This document shows, in pieces, positions 52,449 through 60,825 of a stretch of 64,000 nt of DNA (the stretch's first letter is position 1; each line of letters opens with the position of its first letter). A model generated the notes under the pieces. The model had not been told where the DNA came from, made no database searches, and saw only the letters and a program-made list of their open reading frames with translations. The position numbers and the translations under genes are program-made. This DNA comes from Magnetospirillum sp. SS-4 (GTDB lineage Bacteria; Pseudomonadota; Alphaproteobacteria; Rhodospirillales; Magnetospirillaceae): NCBI RefSeq assembly GCF_902729425.1, contig NZ_CACVCH010000070.1, forward strand, positions 1-64,000. Direction: 5' to 3'.

Positions 52449-53183
52449 TCACCCGTCGAGGATGGCGGCCCCCAGGGTCGCCGCCAGGACACGGACCCCG
52501 TCCATGACCCGCTCCAGTTCGCCGGCATCGACGCCCCGCGCCACCACCCCGACCCGCGAGCACCCATCGGCGAAAGTGGGATAGCTGCCGATCTCCACAT
52601 GGGGATGCGCGGATTGCAGCAGCGCCAGCCCCTCGGCCAGGTCGCCTTCCCGAACCGCCAGGGTCAGCGAGCGCGACACCTGGGGCGGACCACCCGCCAG
52701 CCCGGCCCTGACGCCGTCGAACATGGCCTGAAGGATGCGCGGCACCCCGGCCATGACGAAGACGTTGCCAAGCCGGAAGCCGGGCGCCTGGCTGACCGGA
52801 TTGTCGATCAGGGCGGCGCCCTCGGGAATGTCGGCCATCTTGAGGCGGGCGGCGTTGAGTTCGTCTTCGCCGTAGCGGCTCCGCAGGCGGGCGACCGCCT
52901 CGGGATCGCGGGCCAGCGCCACCCCGAACGCCCGCGCCACCGCCGCCGAGGTGATGTCGTCGTGGGTCGGCCCGATGCCGCCGCTGGTGAAGACATAGGC
53001 GTGGCGGGCGCGCAGGGCGTTCAACGCCTCGACGATCGCCGCGGTGTCGTCGCGGATGATGCGGACCTCGGCCAGGACGATGCCCAGTTCCGCCAGTTGG
53101 GTTCCCAGATACTGCACGTTGGCGTCGCGGGTCCGCCCCGACAGGATCTCGTTGCCGATGACCAGGACGGCCGCGCTGGTCAT
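52449..53183 (-). CDS. CinA-type molybdopterin-binding domain protein (competence/damage-inducible protein A)
   Basis: A 244-residue protein with the MoaB/MogA-like fold: AAVLVIGNEILSGRTRDANVQ, then AYVFTSGGIGPTHDDIT and ARLKMADIPEGA. VFVMAGVPRILQAMF follows. It corresponds to the N-terminal half of CinA; the PncC/NMN-deamidase C-terminal domain is missing, which is normal in alphaproteobacteria. The start ATG 53183 overlaps the stop of the GNAT-Nudix gene by 4 bases. Related enzymes act as ADP-ribose pyrophosphatases in NAD salvage. Confidence 0.88.
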   Translation of the reverse strand: MTSAAVLVIGNEILSGRTRDANVQYLGTQLAELGIVLAEVRIIRDDTAAIVEALNALRARHAYVFTSGGIGPTHDDITSAAVARAFGVALARDPEAVARLRSRYGEDELNAARLKMADIPEGAALIDNPVSQAPGFRLGNVFVMAGVPRILQAMFDGVRAGLAGGPPQVSRSLTLAVREGDLAEGLALLQSAHPHVEIGSYPTFADGCSRVGVVARGVDAGELERVMDGVRVLAATLGAAILDG

Positions 53184-54163
53184 ACCCACTCGCGCAGCAC
53201 GGCGACCAGCGGGATATCGGCCGGCGGCATGGGCAGGTCGCCCAGGCGGGGCGCCCGGACCCAGCGCAGTTCCTGCCCCTCGCGGGCGGCGGGATTGCCC
53301 TTCCACACCCGCACCACGTAAAGCGGCATCAGCAGGTGAAAGGTGTCGTAGTCGTGCGAGGCGAAGGCCACCGGCGCCAGGCAGCTTTCGGTGACGTCGA
53401 TTCCCAGTTCCTCTTCCAGTTCGCGGACCAGGGCGGCCTCGGGCGTCTCGCCGTCGTGAACCTTGCCGCCGGGAAACTCCCACAGCCCGGCCATGTCCTT
53501 GCCGGCGGGGCGCGAGGCCATCAGCACCCGGCCGTCGTGATCGACCAGCGCCGCCGCCACCACCAGCAGAATCGGACGGGTGGCGCGGATCATCTCCCAT
53601 TCGCCCTTCTTCAAGGCGAAGACCGGCGCCACCACGCTTTCACCACGGGCCGGCATGGGACAGGCCTCGACGCCGCAATAGGTCAGCCCCGCCTTTTCCA
53701 GCACCCGCTTGGAGGCAATATTGTCGGGATGGAACGACGCCCACACCCGGTTGAAACCCAGGGTGTCGAACATGTGGCGGATCAGCCGCAGCAGCGCCTC
53801 GGCGGCATAGCCCTGGCCCCAGAACGCCTTGCCCAGCCAGAAGCCGAGTTCCGGCGACTCGCCGCGATCCAGGCCAAAGCCGACGACGCCGACCAGCACG
53901 TTATCGGTGGCCCGCTCGATGGCCAGGGCGACGCCCTTGTGCTCGATGCGGCGGATTTCCTGGTCGGCGACGAAGCGCCTGGCGTCCTCGACGGTGAAGG
54001 GATGGGGAATGGCGGCGGTCAGCCGCACCACGTCCCAGTCGTCCAGCAGCGCCGGCAGCCGCTCGACGTCGCGCTCGGACACCGGGCGCATCCTGAGACG
54101 GGCAGTAAGAAGCGGATGTCCCGCCCAGACCGTTCCCGGTTGCCGACAACCCGCTTCCGTCAT
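53180..54163 (-). CDS. GNAT acetyltransferase - Nudix hydrolase fusion (MutT-like)
   Basis: The 327-residue protein carries a RimJ/RimL-type GNAT domain (residues about 12-190: LLTARLRMRPVSERDVERLP, ELGFWLGKAFWGQGYAAEAL, NIASKRVLEKAGLTYCG) and a Nudix domain from about 200. The Nudix box GGKVHDGETPEAALVRELEE continues ELGID and fits GX5EX7REUXEEXGU. MutT-type enzymes remove 8-oxo-dGTP. ATG 54163 (MTEAGCRQPG) is chosen over 54286. Coupling to the CinA-type gene (4-base overlap) suggests a joint nucleotide-housekeeping role, which is inference. Confidence 0.88.
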   Translation of the reverse strand: MTEAGCRQPGTVWAGHPLLTARLRMRPVSERDVERLPALLDDWDVVRLTAAIPHPFTVEDARRFVADQEIRRIEHKGVALAIERATDNVLVGVVGFGLDRGESPELGFWLGKAFWGQGYAAEALLRLIRHMFDTLGFNRVWASFHPDNIASKRVLEKAGLTYCGVEACPMPARGESVVAPVFALKKGEWEMIRATRPILLVVAAALVDHDGRVLMASRPAGKDMAGLWEFPGGKVHDGETPEAALVRELEEELGIDVTESCLAPVAFASHDYDTFHLLMPLYVVRVWKGNPAAREGQELRWVRAPRLGDLPMPPADIPLVAVLREWV

Positions 54164-54352
54164 CTCCGCTCTCCCGAGGCAAGGCCGCTCCCGGTCGAAG
54201 GTAGCAGGCCGGCCCCCGCCTGTCATGGTTCCGTTGGGAATAGCCGGCACGCGGCTCCGACAAGGCGGGTTGATCCGGCAAGGCATAGCGCTCTATAGAG
54301 TATGGGAGGGAGGCACGCACCTCTCCCCTCCTTCTGATCGGATCGGCCGTCG

Positions 54353-56152
54353 ATGCTCGACACCATGAACGTCTCCATCCTGATCGTATCGGGGCTGGTG
54401 GCGCTCTCCATTTTCTCCAGCCTGCTCAGCTTCCGCATCGGCGCGCCGTTGCTGCTGGTGTTCCTGGGGGTCGGGCTGGTAGCGGGCGAAAGCGGCCTCG
54501 GCGGAATCAAGTTCGACGATTCCCCCACCGCCTACCTGATCGGCAGCATCGCCCTGGCGATCATCTTGTTCGATTCCGGCTTCCACACCCGGATCAAGAC
54601 GTTTCGCGCCGCCGCCTTTCCCGCCATGGCCCTGGCGACCCTGGGCGTGGTGATCACCGCCGCCGTCGTGGCGGTTCCCGCCCATTTCCTGCTGGGATTC
54701 AACTGGCTGGAAGCGGCGCTGATGGGCGCCATTCTCGGCTCCACCGACGCGGCGGCGGTGTTCTTCCTGCTGCGGGTGGGCGGCATCCACGTCAGGGACC
54801 GGGTCCGCTCGACCCTGGAAGTGGAATCGGGCAGCAACGACCCCATGGCCATCTTCCTGACCCTGACCCTGGTGACCCTGCTGGCCTCGGGCGCCGAGGT
54901 CGACTCGCTGTCGTCGGGATTGCTGATCCTGGCCGACCTCGGCACCCAGATCGCCATCGGCGCCCCCATCGGCATGGCGGGCGGCGGCCTGATCGTGCTG
55001 GCGGTCAACCGCATGGGGTTCGAGCGCGGCCTGCAACCGCTGGCCGCCATCAGTCTGGCCATGGTGGTGTTCGCCACCGCCTCGGTGCTGCACGGCAGCG
55101 GCTTCCTCGCCGTCTACATCGCCGGCCTGGTGGCGGGCAACGCCCGCATCAACGCCCCCGAGACCATGCGCCGCTTTCAGGACGGCCTGACCTGGCTGGC
55201 CCAGATCGTCATGTTCCTGACCCTGGGGCTGCTGGCGACGCCGTCGGAGTTTCCGGCCTTCGCCCTGCCGGCCCTGGGGGTGGCGGTGGTGCTGATGCTG
55301 GTGGCGCGGCCGGTGGCGGCATGGATATCGCTGCTGCCGTTCGGCTTCAACCGCAACGAAACCACCTTCGTCGCCTGGGTCGGGCTGCGCGGCTCGGTGT
55401 CGGTGCTGCTGTCCGTCCTGCCCATGGTCGCCGGCCTCGACCACGGCCGCGACTATTTCATCGTCGCCTTCCTGGTGGTGCTGGTCAGCCTGGGCGTCCA
55501 GGGCTGGACCATCGGCCCCGCCGCCCGCTTCCTGGGGCAGATCGTGCCGAAGCGAATCGGGCCGGTGGAGCGCATGGAACTGGAAATCCCCGGCGCCAGC
55601 CATGAACTGGTGGCCTACCGGGTCGCTCCGGATTCGCTGGTGACGCGCGGCCACCGGCTGCCGCGCTGGGCGGTGCCGTCGCTGGTGCTGCGCGACGCCA
55701 AGTCGTACAGCGCCCACGCCGCCGGACCGTTGCGGACCGGCGACACCGCCTATCTGTTCGCCCGGCCCGAGCGGGTGCCCCATCTCGACCGCCTGTTCGC
55801 CAGCCCTGCCCCGGCGGCCGAGGCCGACCGCCAGTTCTTCGGCGATTTCGCCCTCGCCCCCGACATCCGCATGAAGGAGCTGGCGCTGTCCTACGGCCTG
55901 CCCGTGGCCGAGGCCGATTTCGACATGACCCTGGCGGCCTGGGTGGCCCGCGAACTGGGGCACGCGCCGGGGACCGGCGACCGGGTGGCCCTGGGCGAGA
56001 TCGAGCTGATCGTCCGGGCGCTGGACTGGGACGACAGCATCTCGGAGATCGGGCTGGCGGTCGAGCCGACCCCGATCGACAAGCCCAGGCTGCCGCTGTT
56101 CCAGACCCGCAGCGAGATGAGGGCGCTGCTGCGACGCTGGCTGAGGCGATAG
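54353..56152 (+). CDS. K+/H+ (CPA1-type) antiporter, CvrA/NhaP2-like
   Basis: The 599-residue protein has about 12 membrane segments (residues 1-400) with GAILGSTDAAAVFFLLR, ESGSNDPMAIFL and GLRGSVSVLLSVLPM, characteristic of NhaP2/CvrA antiporters. A cytoplasmic TrkA-C domain follows (residues about 405-490, MELEIPGASHELVAYRV), and then a CorC/HlyC-like domain. These antiporters expel K+ or Na+ in exchange for protons. An ATG at 54353 starts MLDTMNVSILI; the second Met is 5 codons later. It converges with the radical SAM gene. Confidence 0.92.
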   Translation: MLDTMNVSILIVSGLVALSIFSSLLSFRIGAPLLLVFLGVGLVAGESGLGGIKFDDSPTAYLIGSIALAIILFDSGFHTRIKTFRAAAFPAMALATLGVVITAAVVAVPAHFLLGFNWLEAALMGAILGSTDAAAVFFLLRVGGIHVRDRVRSTLEVESGSNDPMAIFLTLTLVTLLASGAEVDSLSSGLLILADLGTQIAIGAPIGMAGGGLIVLAVNRMGFERGLQPLAAISLAMVVFATASVLHGSGFLAVYIAGLVAGNARINAPETMRRFQDGLTWLAQIVMFLTLGLLATPSEFPAFALPALGVAVVLMLVARPVAAWISLLPFGFNRNETTFVAWVGLRGSVSVLLSVLPMVAGLDHGRDYFIVAFLVVLVSLGVQGWTIGPAARFLGQIVPKRIGPVERMELEIPGASHELVAYRVAPDSLVTRGHRLPRWAVPSLVLRDAKSYSAHAAGPLRTGDTAYLFARPERVPHLDRLFASPAPAAEADRQFFGDFALAPDIRMKELALSYGLPVAEADFDMTLAAWVARELGHAPGTGDRVALGEIELIVRALDWDDSISEIGLAVEPTPIDKPRLPLFQTRSEMRALLRRWLRR

Positions 56153-56169
56153 ACCTTCCGTCGCCGGCG

Positions 56170-57258
56170 TCAGTGGCGGAACCGCACCGGCTGGCGCTTG
56201 CGCCCCCAGGCGCCGGGCGCCGCCTCGAACACCCCGGGAATACGGCTGCCGCAGGCGCGGCAGGTTCCCTCCGGCGTCAGCGCCCACGCCGACAGCTCGT
56301 ACCAGTCGCGCCCGATCAGCAGGCCGCCGCAGCCGGGGCAATAGGTGCTGCCGCCGGCCGGATCGTGAACATTGCCGGTATAGACGTAGCGCAGGCCGTT
56401 GCCCCGGGCGATGTCGCGCGCCCGCGTCAGGGTGGCCGGCGGCGTATTGGGCAGGTCGGCCATCTTCCAGTCTGGATGAAAGGCGGAAAAGTGCAGCGGC
56501 ACGTCCGGCCCCAGCGCCTCCATCACCCAGCGGCTCAGCGCGTCGATCTCCTCGGCGGAATCGTTGCGGCCGGGAATCAGCAAGGTGGTGATCTCGAACC
56601 ACACGCTGGTCTGGCGCCTCAGATAGACCAGGGTGTCCTTGACCGCCTCCAGATGGGCGCCGCACAAGCTGTGGTAGAACTCCTCGGTGAAGGCCTTGAG
56701 GTCGACGTTGGCGGCGTCCATGTGGGCGTAGAACTCGCGCCGGGCCTCGGGCAGGATATAGCCGGCGGTCACCGCCACCGTCCGGACGTTCCGGGCGTGG
56801 CAGGCCTTGGCCACGTCGATGGCGTATTCCATGAACACCACCGGGTCGTTGTAGGTAAAGGCGACCGACCGGCATCCCAACCGCACGGCGGCCTCGGCGA
56901 TGGCTTCGGGGTCGGCGCGGTCGTTGAGCCGGTCGATCTCGCGCGCCTTCGAGATGTCCCAGTTCTGGCAGAACTTGCAGGTCAGGTTGCAGCCGGCGGT
57001 GCCGAACGACAGGATCGGGGTGCCGGGCAGGAAGTGGTTGAGCGGCTTCTTCTCGACCGGATCGACGCAGAACCCGGACGACCGGCCGTAGGTGGTCAGC
57101 ACCATGCCGCCGTCGGCGGCGGCGCGGACGAAGCACAGGCCGCGCTGGCCGTCGTGCAGCTTGCAGGCGCGCGGACAGACGTCGCACTGGACCCGGCCGT
57201 CATCCAGGCGGTGCCAGTGACGGGCGGGGTGGTGCGAACCTTCCAGTCCGGCGGTCAT
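56170..57258 (-). CDS. amrS: AmmeMemoRadiSam system radical SAM enzyme (AmrS)
   Basis: The 362-residue radical SAM protein. The [4Fe-4S] motif CNLTCKFCQNW gives Cys90, Cys94 and Cys97. A Cys-rich N-terminus (CDVCPRACKLHDGQRGLC) and C-terminal CPGCGG and CRACGS pairs could bind another cluster or zinc. The family regularly co-occurs with Memo and AMMECR1 proteins, both present here as one fused gene at 57766. The reaction is not established. Start ATG 57258 is 3 bases after the hemerythrin stop, so those two form an operon. Confidence 0.92.
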   Translation of the reverse strand: MTAGLEGSHHPARHWHRLDDGRVQCDVCPRACKLHDGQRGLCFVRAAADGGMVLTTYGRSSGFCVDPVEKKPLNHFLPGTPILSFGTAGCNLTCKFCQNWDISKAREIDRLNDRADPEAIAEAAVRLGCRSVAFTYNDPVVFMEYAIDVAKACHARNVRTVAVTAGYILPEARREFYAHMDAANVDLKAFTEEFYHSLCGAHLEAVKDTLVYLRRQTSVWFEITTLLIPGRNDSAEEIDALSRWVMEALGPDVPLHFSAFHPDWKMADLPNTPPATLTRARDIARGNGLRYVYTGNVHDPAGGSTYCPGCGGLLIGRDWYELSAWALTPEGTCRACGSRIPGVFEAAPGAWGRKRQPVRFRH

Positions 57259-57261
57259 GGC

Positions 57262-57663
57262 TTATCCCGGGCGGGCGGCGATGAACTGGGCCAGCCGGTA
57301 ATCGACGCCGACGGTGTGTTCGCAGAACCATTCGTAGAGAAAGGTCAGGAATTCGTCGAGGATGTCCTCGCCGGCGTTGAGGCGGCGGATGCTGGCCTCC
57401 AGCGTCGCCAGAAGCTTGCGGTGCTCCTCGGTGTGAATCTGGCGGTCGGGATAGCCGATGTCGATCATCATGTTCTCTTCGCTGAGAAAGTGGAACTCGG
57501 CGTATTTCAGGATTTCCCGCAGCGACCGGGCCTGCTTCTCCGGCGTCAGACCGGCCTTGAAATCGCGGTTCAGCCCCATCACCAGATCCAGGAACACCCG
57601 GTGTTCGGAATCGATGCGGAAATTTCCCAGCTCGAACCACTTCTGCCAGACGATCTCGACCAT
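57262..57663 (-). CDS. Bacteriohemerythrin (second copy)
   Basis: The 133-residue di-iron O2-binding protein is complete: His in DSEHRVFLDLV, FHFLSEENMM, HTEEHRKLL and HTVGVDYRL. ATG 57663 (MVEIVWQKWFELG) is chosen over an open frame reaching 59331, which is antisense to the Memo-AMMECR1 gene. It is cotranscribed with the radical SAM gene (3-base gap) and divergent from the Memo-AMMECR1 fusion (102 bases between starts). Placement inside an AmmeMemoRadiSam locus is unusual. Confidence 0.92.
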   Translation of the reverse strand: MVEIVWQKWFELGNFRIDSEHRVFLDLVMGLNRDFKAGLTPEKQARSLREILKYAEFHFLSEENMMIDIGYPDRQIHTEEHRKLLATLEASIRRLNAGEDILDEFLTFLYEWFCEHTVGVDYRLAQFIAARPG

Positions 57664-57765
57664 GGCCTGTCCCCCGAACGGCATCCGATAACAGGCTACG
57701 CCCGTCTTCGGGGTCGGTTCAACCCCCGTCGATCTGCTATGATGATCCATCACAGGAGAGAGACC

Positions 57766-59142
57766 ATGACCGCAATCCGCCCCGCCGCCGTGGCCGGCAT
57801 GTTCTATCCCGCCGATTCCGTCGAGGCCCGCCGCCAGGTCGAGGCCTTCCTGGCCGGAGCGGCGGCGCCATCCCCCGCCGCCCGCCCGCCGAAGGCCCTG
57901 ATCGCGCCCCATGCCGGCTGGGTCTATTCCGGGGCGGTGGCGGCCAGCGCCTACGCCCTGCTGCGGCCGCTGAGGGGAACCATCGAACGGGTGGTGCTGC
58001 TGGGTCCCAGCCACCGGGTGGCGTTCCGCGGCCTGGCGCTGTCGGGGGCAGATGAATGGGCCTCGCCGCTGGGGGCGGTGCGGCTGGATCGCCAGGGGGC
58101 CGAGCGGCTGAAGACGCTGCCCGGCGTCGGCGTATCGGATCAGGCCCACGCCCAGGAGCATTCGCTGGAAGTCCACATCCCCTTCCTCCAGGCGGTGCTG
58201 GGCGATTTCGCCTTGCTGCCCCTGGTGGTCGGCGACGCCCCGCCCGAAATGGTCGCCGATGCCCTGGACGCCATATGGGGCGGTCCGGAAACCCTGATCG
58301 TGGTTTCCACCGATCTGTCCCATTATCTGGATTACGCCGCCTGCCAGGCCGCCGACCGCGCCACCGTCGCCGCCATCGAGGGGCTGGACCCCGCCGGGAT
58401 CGTCCGCGACGGCGCCTGCGGCCGCGTTCCGGTGGGCGGGCTGCTGCTGGCCGCCCGACGGCGCGGCCTGGACATCGTCACCCTGGACGTGCGCAATTCC
58501 GGCGACACCGCCGGCCCCAGGGACAAGGTGGTCGGCTATGGCTCGTGGGCGCTGTTCGAACCCGTCTCGGAGGAGGAGGCCATCCGCTCGGTGGGACGGA
58601 CCTTGCTGGACGCCGCCTGGGCCTCGATCCGCCACGGCCTTGCCGACGGCGCCCCCCCCAAGGCGCGGGTCGACGACAGCGCCCCCGAGGTCCTGCGCCG
58701 CCCCGGCGCCGTCTTCGTCACCCTGAACCGCCACGGCCAGCTGCGCGGCTGCATCGGTTCGGCGGTGGCGTGGCGGCCGCTGGCCGAGGACGTGGTGGAC
58801 AACGCCTTCAAGGCCGCCTTCCGCGACCCCCGCTTTCCGCCGCTGAGCCAGTCCGAACTGGCGGACCTGGACCTGTCGCTGTCGGTGCTGACCCCGCCGG
58901 CGCCGCTTCGCTTCAAGGACGAGGCCGACCTGCTGGCCCAGTTGCGGGTGCGCGTCGACGGCCTGATCATCGAGGATGGCGGACACCGCGCCCTGTTCCT
59001 GCCCTCGGTGTGGGAGCAGCTGCCCGACAAGCGCCAGTTCCTCGCCCATCTCAAGGCCAAGGCCGGCATGGCCCCCGGCCACGGATCGGCCGGCTTCCGG
59101 GCCAGCGTGTTCCAGGCGGTGGAGATCGGAAAGGACGGATAG
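57766..59142 (+). CDS. Fused Memo - AMMECR1 protein (AmmeMemoRadiSam components B and A)
   Basis: The 458-residue protein joins a Memo domain (residues 1-265: ALIAPHAGWVYSGAVAA with His49, VLLGPSHRV, HSLEVHIPFLQAVL, VVSTDLSHYLDY, which are the metal-ligand His and Asp/Cys regions) to AMMECR1 (from about 272: GAVFVTLNRHGQLRGCIGS, AFRDPRFPPLSQSEL). The two are usually separate genes. ATG 57766 follows an AGGAGAGAG ribosome site; the open frame upstream is antisense to the radical SAM gene. Memo is a dioxygenase-like iron/copper protein in animals; the bacterial function is undefined. Confidence 0.93.
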   Translation: MTAIRPAAVAGMFYPADSVEARRQVEAFLAGAAAPSPAARPPKALIAPHAGWVYSGAVAASAYALLRPLRGTIERVVLLGPSHRVAFRGLALSGADEWASPLGAVRLDRQGAERLKTLPGVGVSDQAHAQEHSLEVHIPFLQAVLGDFALLPLVVGDAPPEMVADALDAIWGGPETLIVVSTDLSHYLDYAACQAADRATVAAIEGLDPAGIVRDGACGRVPVGGLLLAARRRGLDIVTLDVRNSGDTAGPRDKVVGYGSWALFEPVSEEEAIRSVGRTLLDAAWASIRHGLADGAPPKARVDDSAPEVLRRPGAVFVTLNRHGQLRGCIGSAVAWRPLAEDVVDNAFKAAFRDPRFPPLSQSELADLDLSLSVLTPPAPLRFKDEADLLAQLRVRVDGLIIEDGGHRALFLPSVWEQLPDKRQFLAHLKAKAGMAPGHGSAGFRASVFQAVEIGKDG

Positions 59143-59165
59143 GCGCGCCCGCGATCGGCGGCAGC

Positions 59166-59549
59166 CTATCGTTCCTCGCGGCGTTTGATCGCCGACCACA
59201 CGATCCAGAGGGTGATGGGCGGGGCGCACATCAGCAATATCCGGTTCAGCGCCACCGCGAAGCCCCAGCGCTCGCCGGTAAGCAGCAACTGCTGCTTGCA
59301 TTCGTAGCGCTTCTGGAAGCTGCCCTCGCACGCCTTCATGCGTTCCTGCATGGCCTTGGAGGTGTGGTTATCGAAGATTTCGTCGGGAACGTCGCTGAAG
59401 AACACCCAGCCGGACGCCGCCAGCCACGCCAGACAGACCATGGTCACCAGAATGTCGCCGATCTGGCGACGGCGGCGGGCATCGGACAGGCCTTCACGGA
59501 AATCCAGCGACATCGGCGGCATGGGCTCGGTTCCTGCGGAAGCAGTCAC
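59166..59549 (-). CDS. Two-span membrane protein of unknown function
   Basis: The 127-residue protein has two hydrophobic segments (LVTMVCLAWLAASGWVFF and ILLMCAPPITLWIVWSAI). A hydrophilic loop between them has two Cys (KACEGSFQKRYECKQQ) that may form a disulphide. The start is GTG 59549, and ATG codons 10 and 13 codons later are alternatives. It converges with the Memo-AMMECR1 gene. I do not recognise the family. Confidence 0.65.
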   Translation of the reverse strand: MTASAGTEPMPPMSLDFREGLSDARRRRQIGDILVTMVCLAWLAASGWVFFSDVPDEIFDNHTSKAMQERMKACEGSFQKRYECKQQLLLTGERWGFAVALNRILLMCAPPITLWIVWSAIKRREER

Positions 59550-59723
59550 CCTAGCAGGCCCCGGTTAAGGGACGATTAAGCGCTGGCGGGGACCATCGGC
59601 GCCCCGTCCGCTCGCCCAATGGATGAATAGGCTTTTATTCCATGGAATTTGCGGCATTCCGCGCCACCCGCACTGATTGCGTGAATATCTGTACGCATAA
59701 TTTTTAATGGATTTTATATTCTA

Positions 59724-60137
59724 TTATTCATCTTTTTGATTGATGCCGACATCGGAATGCCGAAGTGCATTCCTTATATTGCCGATGCATGCCTGAATTC
59801 TTGTCGGTCCGTTGGAAATCGGGGAAGAATGGCGCGACCTGGCCCCTCGCCACAGGCCATGGGCCTGACGCAGGAACCGGCGCGCCGCCGTCCGGTCATC
59901 CGTCGCCTCCTGGACGCCCTGGACCAGTTCGGCGACACAGATGATCAGGTCGGGGGACAGGTAATCGTCGAAGCGGTCGCGCCGATGGTCGGCCAGATAG
60001 CGGGAAACGGCCAGATCGACCCTCTCTCCGGTGGTCAGGACCATGTCGGCGATACGGAATACCGAGGTCTCGAACCAGTCCTGGGCGGCCGCGCCCACGT
60101 CAAGACGGAACGCTTCGCTCCAGGCGTTGGTGTCCAT
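59724..60137 (-). CDS. Uncharacterised protein coupled to a LuxR-type regulator
   Basis: The 137-residue protein is helical, acidic in the middle (DRFDDYLSPDLIICVAELVQ), with two Trp near the N-terminus (NAWSEAF, AAAQDWFET). I do not recognise it. The ATG overlaps the LuxR-type gene stop by one base (TGATG), so they are translated together. Its AT-rich 3' end and downstream flank (59640-59760) differ from the surrounding high-GC sequence, hinting at transfer. Confidence 0.65.
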   Translation of the reverse strand: MDTNAWSEAFRLDVGAAAQDWFETSVFRIADMVLTTGERVDLAVSRYLADHRRDRFDDYLSPDLIICVAELVQGVQEATDDRTAARRFLRQAHGLWRGARSRHSSPISNGPTRIQACIGNIRNALRHSDVGINQKDE

Positions 60138-60397
60138 CAGGGCGGCCCGCCCCTCGCCCCCGGTGACCGGTCGCAGGCGGTCAGGATGCCCCTGAAAATC
60201 GCCAGCGCCACCGCATGCGCCCGCGTTGCCGCGCCAAGCTTCTTCATGGCGTTGTTGATATGGAAATTGGCGCCGCCAACGGAAATATTCAGATGTCTTG
60301 CGACTTCCTTGCTGCTCTTGCCATAGGCAACCAGCAGCAGAACGTCGCGTTCGCGTTCCGTCAAAAGCTCTTGCTGGTTGGATTCGTCCACCGCCAC
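60137..60397 (-). CDS. Short LuxR/GerE-type helix-turn-helix regulator
   Basis: The 86-residue protein consists almost only of the GerE DNA-binding domain: LLTERERDVLLLVAYGKSSK, EVARHLNISVGGANFHINNA and MKKLGAATRAHAVALA. There is no receiver or autoinducer-binding domain, unlike most LuxR proteins. The partner gene overlapping its stop could supply a sensory or regulatory part, which is speculative. It is divergent from malyl-CoA thioesterase, with the 428-base gap between them. Confidence 0.82.
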   Translation of the reverse strand: MAVDESNQQELLTERERDVLLLVAYGKSSKEVARHLNISVGGANFHINNAMKKLGAATRAHAVALAIFRGILTACDRSPGARGGPP

Positions 60398-60658
60398 ACC
60401 TTAAGAAAGTACACCTATAAAACGACAGTATGTGTGGTTATGCGCGCAATCAAGCGACATGTCGGAACCTAGCTATTCAACTAGGCATGGTTGCCAGACA
60501 AAAACAGCCGAAGGGCAAAATCCATCCTCGCCACATCATGATGAACGTCAAAGGCCGCCAAGAATGACTCCCCCCCCTCGAAAGCACCACTGACGGTGAC
60601 CTTGCAATCACTCCAGTCATACGAAGGTTGCGTTGCCAAAAGGCATAATTACGCCGCG

Positions 60659-60682
60659 ATTACTGTCGGCCGTGACAGCAAT
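60659..60682. promoter_or_regulatory. Candidate operator upstream of malyl-CoA thioesterase (1)
   Basis: ATTACTGTC (60659-60667) and GACAGCAAT (60674-60682) form an inverted repeat with 8 of 9 matches and a 6-base centre. It lies about 145 bases before the thioesterase ATG, in the 60398-60825 gap, which otherwise contains no supported gene. Confidence 0.35.
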
Positions 60683-60749
60683 ACCCTGATGGGACGACGC
60701 CGCGAAAGAGCAAGAATCCACATGCCCGCCCCGGCGCCGGCGACGTTTT

Positions 60750-60762
60750 GTTGCGCCGCAAC
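60750..60762. promoter_or_regulatory. Candidate operator upstream of malyl-CoA thioesterase (2)
   Basis: GTTGCG-C-CGCAAC (60750-60762) is a perfect 6-base palindrome around one base, 63 bases before the ATG at 60826. Position suits an operator of the carbon-metabolism genes. The binding protein is unknown, and no -10/-35 pair is clear beside it. Confidence 0.35.
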
Positions 60763-60825
60763 CTTGCGTTCGGGTCGGGGGGTTTGGTAGGCTGCGCCGC
60801 CTCACGCCTTCAGGAGTTGTTCACC

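Noticed and set aside
60596-60790. Small 64-residue plus-strand open frame in the gap before malyl-CoA thioesterase
   Set aside because: No ribosome site, no domain, and it crosses both palindromes; composition is not coding-like.
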